This document shows positions 8,564 through 17,021 of a stretch of 64,000 nt of DNA, piece after piece. The position numbers and the translations under genes were made by a program. Position 1 is the first letter of the stretch; each line of letters begins with the position of its first letter. Origin of the DNA: Carboxylicivirga marina (GTDB taxonomy: Bacteria > Bacteroidota > Bacteroidia > Bacteroidales > Marinilabiliaceae); NCBI RefSeq assembly GCF_016612505.1, contig NZ_JAENRR010000017.1, positions 1 to 64,000 of the forward strand, given 5' to 3'. The notes under the pieces are model-generated. The model had not been told where the DNA came from. It made no database searches and worked only from the letters and a program-made list of their open reading frames with translations.

Positions 8564-11164
8564 CTATTTCTTAACAATCTGAGCTGAGAATTCTTTATAG
8601 CTCACGATATAAATACCTTGAGGCAAATGAGCTAAATCTATGGTAACCATATGTTGATGGGTAGGCTTAATTGAAGCCACCAAGGCACCCATCATATTAA
8701 ACAATTTAATATCTGTATCCTGATTTTCATTAAAAAAAACAGTTATCTCATTTTCAACCGGATTAGGAGCAACTTTTAATTTGGAGAACCTGGATGGTGA
8801 AAAAATAGCAGTGGTAGAATGATTGGTATCCACGCCTGCAATAAAGCTCCACACCTCTCCTTTTTTCACACCTGCTTCAGTAAGAGCATCCACGCGCCAA
8901 TAATAAGTTTGATTGGCCTCAAGCTTGCCTGGCGAAACAATATTATTAGTGAATTCGCCCAAACATTCATTAGATGACTCATTTGCTGATTCCACCGCTC
9001 CAGCTGAACTACCAAAATATACGCGATGAGATTTGGCAGCATATCCTTCTCTCCACATTAAATCAAGGGTATCACCCTTGGATGTAGCTCCGTCAAATGG
9101 TATCGGGTGAGTTGCTAATGCATCTTTTCGTCCCGGAATCCAGTAATGTAAATTTCCATATTCGTAGGCTCCTATATCAGGCGCACCTCCCACAAAGCTG
9201 ATGGATGAGAAATTAGCCACTGGGCTATTAATCTCTTCTGCTTGCACCACTTCGCCAGCATCCACCAAAGGGCTGCCTTTCTTAGGCCTGAAGTCATAAA
9301 TCTCAGGATTATTCAGGTATTTATAGGCCGCCCCAGGCTCTTTGTTGTTATGATCGACAACACCTGGTATTTGATAGGCCGACACACTGCCACCATCAAG
9401 ATTCCAGCTACGATGCGTCATGTTAGCTATGTTATTTCGTGTAAGGCTACTCTCGTTACCTTCTATCCCATGCATGGCCTGGTATCCCTGTATCGAAATA
9501 TTCATCCTTTCCTCTTCAGGGATGGGAAAAGTATTGCAGTTAACAATGGTATTGTTGAGGATCAAATGGCGATCGCCTTTTACCTGATTGGGCTGGGTAT
9601 TCCAAGTTACGTTGTTCATATAAACCCCATCACCATAAACCTCACCATCTTCACGGAGTAAATTGGTGCCATGGTAATCAAAACGGATGCCTTGTCGATT
9701 ACAGTCGTGTACCCAATTATGACTCACCCGTGTTCCATAATGATTTTTGGTGCCCACATTTATACCAGAGCCATCGTGCTGCAGGTTACCCATATCAGAA
9801 AGATGATTGTACTCCGCTATGGCATTGGTTGCTGTTAGTCGGAGTCCTTCGGAGTTACCACTTAAGCAAATGGTGTTATGTCTAAAAACGCCCCCTTCAC
9901 CAATCATTACTGATCCAGATGCACCGCCGGAATTCATGTCCCATTCGATATTGTGGAAGTTACAATTTTCCACCAAAATATTATTTCCACCAAAATAAAG
10001 AGGGGCATTGCTGTAGGCGAACTCACAGTTGATTATTTTATTGTCTTGTCCTTTGTTTATAGAAGACATTTTGTTTACAACGTTGTTGTTCTGTGAGAAC
10101 CAATCAAACTCTTCAAGCACAAACTTATTGGTAGAGGGATAATAGAAATTGCAGTTTTTAAGGGTGATGTTCTCAGAATTACGAATATTAAAACCACCGC
10201 CAAAGAAGTGTAGGTTTTCAAAGGTGATATTCTGGGAGAAGTTTAATTCTAACGCAAAATCAGTTGTTCTGGCTTGTAAATTTAGCTCATTAGGATTAGC
10301 TCCCACTGGAGGATAGTAATATACCGTTTGGGTAGAAGCATCAAACCACCATTCGTTTTCGCTATCTAATGCAGGTAGCCCTAGTATGTAATAGGCAAAA
10401 TGCTTTTGCAACTTGGTCTCTGGAATAGAATCTGCGTAGCTAAAGTGGTCATCACCCGCATTATGACTTGATATTTTCCTAGCCCAGGTTAACCAATGCC
10501 CCACGTTTAGAACAGCAATTGCACCGGTAAAATCGGTGTTCGACTCAATCAGTGATTCCGTGTTGCCAGAGGCGTAGTCACTATCCCCTTCGTTAAAAGT
10601 ACCAGAATACCCATCAGGGAAATCCGCATCATAAATAATGCCATTTGAGCATTTGCCTGTAAACCCCCCATTTTTACTATCGTAACCACCATCAGTGTAT
10701 CGCATTGCCTCGGTCATTCGCCATATCGATGTGTCTTGGAAAGTGGCATTGGGCCATCGGGCTACGTGTACCAATTCATCAGCATTAAATAATTGCCATA
10801 TGTCAAAATCTATCTGCATTTTCCAGATCCCCTCTTTCCATAATTCCCAATTAGCAGGCAATGTTTGGGTTACGTTGATAAAAACATCCTGTCCTGGTTC
10901 ACCAGCTATACGTATCTGCTTATTAAATGAGTTGGCAATGATTACCTCCCGGTATGTTCCGGCTTTAAGTATCAGCTCATCATTATCATTAAGTTTTGTT
11001 AGAGCGTATGCAATCGTTTTAAACGGGCTAGTAGAACTTCCCGTGTTAGCATCGTTACCATTTTCGGATATATAATAGCTATTATCTTGTGCTATAAGCG
11101 TGATGCCTGATAATAAAGAATAAAGGAAAAAAGGGAGTATCATTAACAATCGATAAGTATTCAT
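8564..11164 (-). CDS. Secreted right-handed beta-helix protein 2 with T9SS sorting domain
   Basis: An 866-residue paralogue of the proteins at 305-2692 and 17022-19952. It has a signal peptide (to about residue 25), a YYISENGND opening, the ARWPNA motif, a long parallel beta-helix with the shared HDGSGINVGTK and KGDRHL segments, the WIPGRK linker and a fibronectin-III-like domain (DLMWREGYAAKSHRVYFG). The last 75 residues (KVAPNPVENEITVFF to the final KK) are a type A T9SS sorting domain, so the protein should be exported through the outer membrane and anchored or released at the surface. Probable role: first attack on the polysaccharide. The enzyme class is not established. It lies 362 bp beyond the SusD stop and starts a new unit after a hairpin. 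Confidence 0.82.
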   Translation of the reverse strand: MNTYRLLMILPFFLYSLLSGITLIAQDNSYYISENGNDANTGSSTSPFKTIAYALTKLNDNDELILKAGTYREVIIANSFNKQIRIAGEPGQDVFINVTQTLPANWELWKEGIWKMQIDFDIWQLFNADELVHVARWPNATFQDTSIWRMTEAMRYTDGGYDSKNGGFTGKCSNGIIYDADFPDGYSGTFNEGDSDYASGNTESLIESNTDFTGAIAVLNVGHWLTWARKISSHNAGDDHFSYADSIPETKLQKHFAYYILGLPALDSENEWWFDASTQTVYYYPPVGANPNELNLQARTTDFALELNFSQNITFENLHFFGGGFNIRNSENITLKNCNFYYPSTNKFVLEEFDWFSQNNNVVNKMSSINKGQDNKIINCEFAYSNAPLYFGGNNILVENCNFHNIEWDMNSGGASGSVMIGEGGVFRHNTICLSGNSEGLRLTATNAIAEYNHLSDMGNLQHDGSGINVGTKNHYGTRVSHNWVHDCNRQGIRFDYHGTNLLREDGEVYGDGVYMNNVTWNTQPNQVKGDRHLILNNTIVNCNTFPIPEEERMNISIQGYQAMHGIEGNESSLTRNNIANMTHRSWNLDGGSVSAYQIPGVVDHNNKEPGAAYKYLNNPEIYDFRPKKGSPLVDAGEVVQAEEINSPVANFSSISFVGGAPDIGAYEYGNLHYWIPGRKDALATHPIPFDGATSKGDTLDLMWREGYAAKSHRVYFGSSAGAVESANESSNECLGEFTNNIVSPGKLEANQTYYWRVDALTEAGVKKGEVWSFIAGVDTNHSTTAIFSPSRFSKLKVAPNPVENEITVFFNENQDTDIKLFNMMGALVASIKPTHQHMVTIDLAHLPQGIYIVSYKEFSAQIVKK

Positions 11165-11526
11165 AAAATTGTGTTTTTAAAAATTGAGCTTTTGACTTAT
11201 TGCTAACAAACAACCCCTTCATTCTTATAAATCAAGAAGAACACGTTTCTTGTTAATTTTGTCAATTACCGTTTGAAATCTAAAAAATAGATTTCTGAAT
11301 TGCAATGATAGTGTATGTCCAAGTTAAATACTTGTTCATTTGTATCAAAAGGTATAACATTTTCTTTAAATGGAAGAAAGCGAATAAAGAACTCTGACGG
11401 AGTTCAAGCTTTAATTATGCCAGAGATGTGATTTAATATGGATATTAACCTTGTAAAACGAAGGAAGCAGTGCGTAAAACACTGCTTCCAAATAATAAAG
11501 ACTATAAAATTTTTGCTTTTAAAGGT
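11165..11526. other. Intergenic spacer between susD-like and beta-helix gene 2
   Basis: A 362 bp AT-rich spacer with a strong hairpin close to the SusD stop. The rest probably carries the promoter of beta-helix gene 2; no confident promoter element is visible. Confidence 0.5.
11463..11489 (-). terminator. Hairpin terminator after the SusC/SusD unit
   Basis: GGAAGCAGTG (11463-11472) and CACTGCTTCC (11480-11489) form a perfect 10 bp stem with a 7 nt loop, 38 bp beyond the SusD stop. The following T tract on the minus strand is short, so termination may be partial. Confidence 0.65.
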
Positions 11527-13278
11527 TTAATAACCCTCATTCTGATCCTCTAGTGTTAGTGCGGGATTCAGTAGTAATTCTTTTTCTGGTAATGGCAAAT
11601 AAATGTTGTGATCCTGTATGTTAGTTGAATGCCATGCTTTCCATGTAATTTTTGCCGTTGGTACCTGATTGGGTGCAAAAGTTGATTTATCCACCGGGTC
11701 GGTCGAGGCATTTAATTTACCGTTGTTTAAATATTCGGAATTTCTACAGTAATTAAGCAATGTGTTGGTTCTTTTAAGGTCGAACCAACGATGACGCTCA
11801 AAACATAATTCCCATCCTCTTTCCATTAAAATCGCTTCACGGAAACGTTCTTTGGCTGATCCGCTGTAATATGCATGGCGGCCGGTATAGTTGGCATCTG
11901 TTTTATCAAATCCATTGAAACTCATGCCATACAATAGTTCAGCACCATCTGGATTGTCTGCCATAAGGTATGCATCGTCCATTAACGGCACCTGCGCTCT
12001 TTTACGAACTGCATTCATGGCATCGTAAGCATTCATGGTTAAAGATCCACCTGTTGGGCTACCGTAGGCTTCATTATAGGCCTCTGCAAAGAGAAGATAT
12101 ACATCTGCCATCCGCAGTATTGGTGCATTAATCGAATTTCCCCATCCTTCTTCTATTCTTTCTGGTCTAAATTTAGCGGGAGTCCAGTTGTTAAGCGGTT
12201 TTGTAATGCGCCCATTGTTGTTTAAAGCATAAGGACCAATAGACCACTGAAATCTGATATCTGAATCGTGGAAACTCATGGCAAATTGTGAGCCTACTGC
12301 TGTCCCTCCCCATTGGTAATAATAGTTTCCGTCCCAACGCTGACCACCATTTATGGATTTATAACCCCAGGCACCTCCTTGCTCAGGACCTAAAAATTGT
12401 ATATCAAAGAGTATTTCATTGCTGTTTTCGCCTGATTCAAGAAACATCTTTCCATATTCAAAGAATGCGTCCGGACTACCCTCTGTGGTAGGATTCAAAC
12501 TATAACCTGAATTTTCAATGACTTCCAGGGCTTTGGCTGCCGCCTTCTCAAAAATGGTATTATCGCTATAGTTCTTTACAGGGTATCCTCCATAAGTGAG
12601 CAATACTTTTGATAACAGTCCTTTAGCCACCCATTTGTTAGCTCTACCAAAATCGCTGGCCTCATCAAGATGTGTCTCGGCAAATTCAAGATCGCTGATG
12701 ATTAACTGATACACATCTTCTTCATTAGCTTTTGTTTGGGGGTGATCTGTAAAAATATCCTGTGTAGGTTTAGTTCGTATGGGTATACTTCCATAAAACT
12801 GTACCATATCAAAATATAAAAAGGCTCTGATAAAACGGGCTTCAGCGACGTATTTGTTGGTTAATTGTGTATCCAAAGCACCCTCTTTTCCAGCATTCCA
12901 GATAATGTTATTGGCTCTGTTGATCACTTTGTACGAATCGGTCCATACATTGCTTATCTGATCTGTGAGGGAGGTAAGATTATAATTACCAAATTTTGAA
13001 AATTTATTATTTGGAATATAGTTGAAAATGTCGGTTCCCGAGATTCCCCAGCCGTAAACCGGATAAACTACTTTCCATAATCCAAACTCACCTTCATCAC
13101 TCTTAATAAGTCCCTCGTATGCTCCCAAAACGGCCGCATTATAATCATCCTCCGACTGGAATAAATTATCATCAGTCAAAAAAGAATAGGGTTTCTCTTC
13201 CAGGTCATAACAGCTCACAAGTGTTATGGCCATAAAAATGATGGGTATATATTTTGTTAATTGCTTCATTTCTATCAT
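11527..13278 (-). CDS. SusD-like surface glycan-binding lipoprotein 1
   Basis: A 583-residue SusD family (RagB/SusD) protein that would sit as a lipoprotein lid on its SusC partner and capture glycan. The lipobox is LVSC with Cys23. SusD hallmarks include EEKPYSFLTDDN near the N-terminus, a TPR-like segment with YVAEARFIRAFLYFDMVQFYG, ILRMADVYLLFAEAYNE, and the C-terminal AILMERGWELCFERHRWFDLKR. The start lies 8 bp after the susC-like stop, so the pair is cotranscribed; Met4 (start at 13269) is an alternative start. Length is normal for the family. Confidence 0.96.
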   Translation of the reverse strand: MIEMKQLTKYIPIIFMAITLVSCYDLEEKPYSFLTDDNLFQSEDDYNAAVLGAYEGLIKSDEGEFGLWKVVYPVYGWGISGTDIFNYIPNNKFSKFGNYNLTSLTDQISNVWTDSYKVINRANNIIWNAGKEGALDTQLTNKYVAEARFIRAFLYFDMVQFYGSIPIRTKPTQDIFTDHPQTKANEEDVYQLIISDLEFAETHLDEASDFGRANKWVAKGLLSKVLLTYGGYPVKNYSDNTIFEKAAAKALEVIENSGYSLNPTTEGSPDAFFEYGKMFLESGENSNEILFDIQFLGPEQGGAWGYKSINGGQRWDGNYYYQWGGTAVGSQFAMSFHDSDIRFQWSIGPYALNNNGRITKPLNNWTPAKFRPERIEEGWGNSINAPILRMADVYLLFAEAYNEAYGSPTGGSLTMNAYDAMNAVRKRAQVPLMDDAYLMADNPDGAELLYGMSFNGFDKTDANYTGRHAYYSGSAKERFREAILMERGWELCFERHRWFDLKRTNTLLNYCRNSEYLNNGKLNASTDPVDKSTFAPNQVPTAKITWKAWHSTNIQDHNIYLPLPEKELLLNPALTLEDQNEGY

Positions 13279-13286
13279 TTTATCTT

Positions 13287-16200
13287 TTATAACTTAATAT
13301 TTAAACCTAGCATAATAGTTCTGGCCAAAGGATATGAGCTAAAGTCGTATCCGGGACGTAAGCCTTTTAATGTATTGGAATTCGCATTAGGATCGTAACC
13401 TGAGTAGTTGGTGAATGTATGCATGTTCAATAGGTTACAATAGATGCGAAGGCCTTCTATGTTTAATTTCTTTAGCTGTTGTTTGTTGAAGTTATATCCA
13501 AAATTGATACTTTTGATGCGTAAGTAGGAGGCGTCTTCAATAAAAGCATCATGGGTGTCGTTTCCATAGCTGCTTTTTCCAAATTCAGGATAGATACCAT
13601 CCGGATTACCCGGATCTACAACGGTACTTGTTTCCAGTCCGTTTTCATCCAGTTCGTAAATGATCGGTGACCAGTAGTCAGCATCCAGGTGGTTATAATT
13701 CTGGAAAGCATCGATCAGGAACAGGTTATTCGCATTAAACACTTCTCTTCCATAGCTCCATTCCATGAAGATGGACATATCAAAACCTTTGTATTCAAAA
13801 CGGTTGTTTATACCGCCAAAATGCTTGGGTTGTGAACGTCCGATAATGGTCATGTCATAGGAATTGATTTCACCATCAGGCTTACCATCAGGTCCACTTA
13901 AGTCCATATATTTGCGCATTCCCGGTTCAATGGCGGTTGATGGGACGGCAGGATAAATGTTGTTACCGTTCTCATCTGTTCCAATGGGCTTCAGGATATA
14001 TTGAGATCCATCCCATTCAAACTCATCTTGCTGCCAGATGCCATTATTTTTATAGCCATACCATAAACCAATTTCTTCTCCTTCTTTCAGAATAGCGGTG
14101 TCATAGTTTTTGGTACCTGGAACATACATCCAGTCACTGGTGGCTAAACTACCAAGGTCAACTATTTCATTACGGTTAAAGGCGATATTGAAGTCGGTGA
14201 ACCATTTAAACTTCCGATCAAAATTTACTGTATTGATGGCTATTTCAAGACCTTTGTTATTAACCTGTCCTGAATTGTAAAGGAATTTAGCATATCCGGT
14301 TGAAGGGCCAATGTCAGTATCAAGAAGCAGGTCTGTTGTTCTTTTTAAATAGGCATCAACAGTTACATTGATTTTATTGTTGATGAATCCCATATCTATT
14401 CCAACATTGGTTGATTCTGTGGTTTCCCATGTCAGATTAGGATTTCCTGTTCTGGTCGGGTAAATTCCCGTAGCTAAGTTCGAGGCTGAAGGATACTTTA
14501 TTAGATTGTATCCTGCCATTGACATGTATGGAGGAATGTTTGGATTACCTGTTAATCCCCATCCTGCACGTATTTTCAGGTTGTCGAAAATACCCAGGTT
14601 CTTAATGAAGCTTTCTTCAGAAGCTCGCCATGCAAAAGCTAAGGAAGGGAAATTACCCCATTTTTTTCCGTCCGCAAATTTCGAGGATCCATCAGTACGC
14701 ATGGTTGCAGTAATCAGATAGCGATCTGCATAATTATAATTGATTCTACCGAAATAAGAACCCAGTGCAAATGAAGATTTGGAAGAGTTCGGAGCACCAT
14801 AGGCTTCACCCACACCAATATTGTCTATGCCTAACGTTTCTATTGGGAAGTTACTATTCTCAACATTGAGCTGTTCTATGATAGTAGATTGATAAGAAGT
14901 ACCTGCTAAGGCGTTGATCCTGTGTTTACCCAACTTTTTAAAATAGGATAGCGTATTTTCTGATAACCAACGAGTGCTTAGTTGATTCTGAATTCCAGCC
15001 GATCCATTCGCTTTATCTCCCCAGGAAGTATATGATGGGAAGTATCTGGCATTCTTGCTGTATGAGAGGGATAATCCTCCAAGTGCTTTGAATTTTAATC
15101 CCGGAAGTAAGTTGAATTCTGCAAAGGCGTTAGAATAATTGGTGATTTCCTTGCGTAACATATCTACTTCCTCTAATAAAACCAATGGGTTTGTGTTGGG
15201 GTTGTAAATGATATCATCATCATTATTTACCAGATCTTTAGCAGTGGCGTTGACATCCAATAAAGGACTAGCTCTTAAGGCTTGTTGCAATACTCCGGCA
15301 TAATTGGCCGAACCTGTTGAATTAATAGATACTGTACCATCATTAACCGAATAGGACATGCGGGAGTTAATACCCAACTTAAGGAATGAGTTTACATCGC
15401 TAAAGATTTTGAAGTTGGTGGTAATTCTTTCAAATTCAGTATGCTTAACAACACCTTTGTTGTTGTAGTAACTAACACTTGCCAGATAATTAGTCTTTGC
15501 ATTACCTCCGGATGTCGAAAGATTGTAGTTTTGAATGATGCCAGGCTGGCTTACTTCATCTATCCATCGTGTATTGGTAGAATCTTTAAATGTCTCCCAG
15601 TCTTTAAAATAGGCGTTGGCGTCAATAGTCTCATCTACTTCATTCCCGTATGTATCCGGGTATTTGTAAATACGATTATGACGCATACGGGCATACTCCA
15701 TATTGTCCATCATGTCGTACTTTTGTATCATTTGTTGTACACCACCACTTGCACTAAAGTCGACTGTTAGTTTTCCGCTTTTTCCCGACTTAGTTTTAAT
15801 AATCACGACACCATTCGCACCGCGGGCACCATATATGGCAGTGGCAGAAGCATCTTTTAATACGTCGATGGATTCAATGTCACTAGGATCAATTCCGGAT
15901 AGAGGACTCATTCCTGTAGAAGAAAGATTGGTAGCTTCATCGCTACTTCCTTCAATGGGAAATCCATCAATTACATATAGTGGTGCACTACTGGCGTTTA
16001 TGGAGTTATTACCTCTAATTCTGATTTCTAGTCCTGCTCCTGGAGCATTGTCCGAGTTTTGTATTTGAACACCGGCCATTCTCCCTGCCAGTGCCTGTTC
16101 CAAGGTAGCGGCACCTGACTTAACAATATCCTCGGTACGAATACTGGCCACCGACCCTGTCAGGTCACTTTTGCGCACAGAACCATAACCCACAGCAATC

Positions 16201-16535
16201 ACCTCCTCGAGGCTGATACCTGATTTTAATGTTACGTTAATTACAGTTTGGGAACCGACAAGTATTTCCTGAGTTTCCATCCCTATAAAGGAAAATACCA
16301 AAACATCAGATTGGGATGCGCCGGTCAAATTGTAATTACCATCCATGTCAGTTATTACACCTGTGACTGTACCTTTTATAACAATATTAACTCCGGGGAG
16401 TGATTCACCATCTTCGTCGGAAACATTACCTTTTACAACAATATTCTGACCCGAAATTTGAATTGTCGTAAATACTAATATAAGAGCTGTGAGTGCCCTG
16501 GGGTAATGCAATAATTTTTTGAATAATTTTTTCAT
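13287..16535 (-). CDS. SusC-like TonB-dependent outer-membrane transporter 1
   Basis: A 1082-residue SusC/RagA family transporter that would import oligosaccharides with energy from TonB. It has a signal peptide (to about residue 29), a carboxypeptidase-regulatory-like domain (about 33-110, GVNIVIKGTVTGVITDMDG), a TonB-box region, a plug domain with PLYVIDGFPI and LKDASATAIYGARGANGVV, and a complete beta-barrel that ends in a short hydrophobic C-terminus (LGLNIKL). The SusD partner follows after 8 bp. The 486 bp upstream spacer carries a palindrome that may be regulatory. The gene appears intact, in contrast to the SusC remnant at 19963-20280. Confidence 0.96.
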   Translation of the reverse strand: MKKLFKKLLHYPRALTALILVFTTIQISGQNIVVKGNVSDEDGESLPGVNIVIKGTVTGVITDMDGNYNLTGASQSDVLVFSFIGMETQEILVGSQTVINVTLKSGISLEEVIAVGYGSVRKSDLTGSVASIRTEDIVKSGAATLEQALAGRMAGVQIQNSDNAPGAGLEIRIRGNNSINASSAPLYVIDGFPIEGSSDEATNLSSTGMSPLSGIDPSDIESIDVLKDASATAIYGARGANGVVIIKTKSGKSGKLTVDFSASGGVQQMIQKYDMMDNMEYARMRHNRIYKYPDTYGNEVDETIDANAYFKDWETFKDSTNTRWIDEVSQPGIIQNYNLSTSGGNAKTNYLASVSYYNNKGVVKHTEFERITTNFKIFSDVNSFLKLGINSRMSYSVNDGTVSINSTGSANYAGVLQQALRASPLLDVNATAKDLVNNDDDIIYNPNTNPLVLLEEVDMLRKEITNYSNAFAEFNLLPGLKFKALGGLSLSYSKNARYFPSYTSWGDKANGSAGIQNQLSTRWLSENTLSYFKKLGKHRINALAGTSYQSTIIEQLNVENSNFPIETLGIDNIGVGEAYGAPNSSKSSFALGSYFGRINYNYADRYLITATMRTDGSSKFADGKKWGNFPSLAFAWRASEESFIKNLGIFDNLKIRAGWGLTGNPNIPPYMSMAGYNLIKYPSASNLATGIYPTRTGNPNLTWETTESTNVGIDMGFINNKINVTVDAYLKRTTDLLLDTDIGPSTGYAKFLYNSGQVNNKGLEIAINTVNFDRKFKWFTDFNIAFNRNEIVDLGSLATSDWMYVPGTKNYDTAILKEGEEIGLWYGYKNNGIWQQDEFEWDGSQYILKPIGTDENGNNIYPAVPSTAIEPGMRKYMDLSGPDGKPDGEINSYDMTIIGRSQPKHFGGINNRFEYKGFDMSIFMEWSYGREVFNANNLFLIDAFQNYNHLDADYWSPIIYELDENGLETSTVVDPGNPDGIYPEFGKSSYGNDTHDAFIEDASYLRIKSINFGYNFNKQQLKKLNIEGLRIYCNLLNMHTFTNYSGYDPNANSNTLKGLRPGYDFSSYPLARTIMLGLNIKL

Positions 16536-16683
16536 AATTTAATCTTAGCTATTTAAATAATTTTGATTTTGGATTTTTCTTCTGGTTATTTATAGGCTGT
16601 ATTATTTTTGTTTTGAATATTTATCCATCCTTTATTTACATGTTGAAAAAATCCTGTCTTCCATTTGTTTTGGTTTGAGTTTT

Positions 16684-16702
16684 TTGGATATGGTATATCC
16701 AA
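16684..16702. promoter_or_regulatory. Palindrome upstream of susC-like gene 1, possible operator
   Basis: TTGGATAT and ATATCCAA are perfect inverted repeats separated by 3 bp, about 150 bp before the SusC start. The position suits a regulator-binding site, but I have no matching second site and the motif is not a known one. Confidence 0.3.
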
Positions 16703-16970
16703 TTTTATTACTCAGTTGTTCATTTCACTTCCCTCCTTTATATGTTAAAAATGTGCCATCATATCGGCACAAAATATATGTAGGTGAAAATAGATTTAAG
16801 GTATAGGATTGCCTCTACCATTTTTCCCAATTACTAATCCATTTGTAGTCATACTGTGTTTTTAAAAAAATTATTTGACCGAAAACCTTACTACCATACA
16901 ATTGGTTATTAAGCGTTACAATCAAAACTAATCTGAATTGGTTAAAAATAACCACTAAAGTTCATTAACT

Positions 16971-16997
16971 CTGTGACTATTTATCAATAACTATTCG
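16971..16997 (-). repeat. 27 nt 3'-UTR segment shared with beta-helix gene 2
   Basis: Identical to 8513-8539, and again about 25 bp beyond the stop codon of a beta-helix gene. Confidence 0.7.
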
Positions 16998-17021
16998 AAA
17001 AAATATTACCATAGTATTTTT

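Larger units (their letters stand above)
16536..17021. other. Intergenic spacer upstream of susC-like gene 1
   Basis: A 486 bp AT-rich region that holds the 3' UTR of beta-helix gene 3, with the duplicated 27 nt segment, and the presumed control region of the SusC/SusD unit. No gene is seen. Confidence 0.5.
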
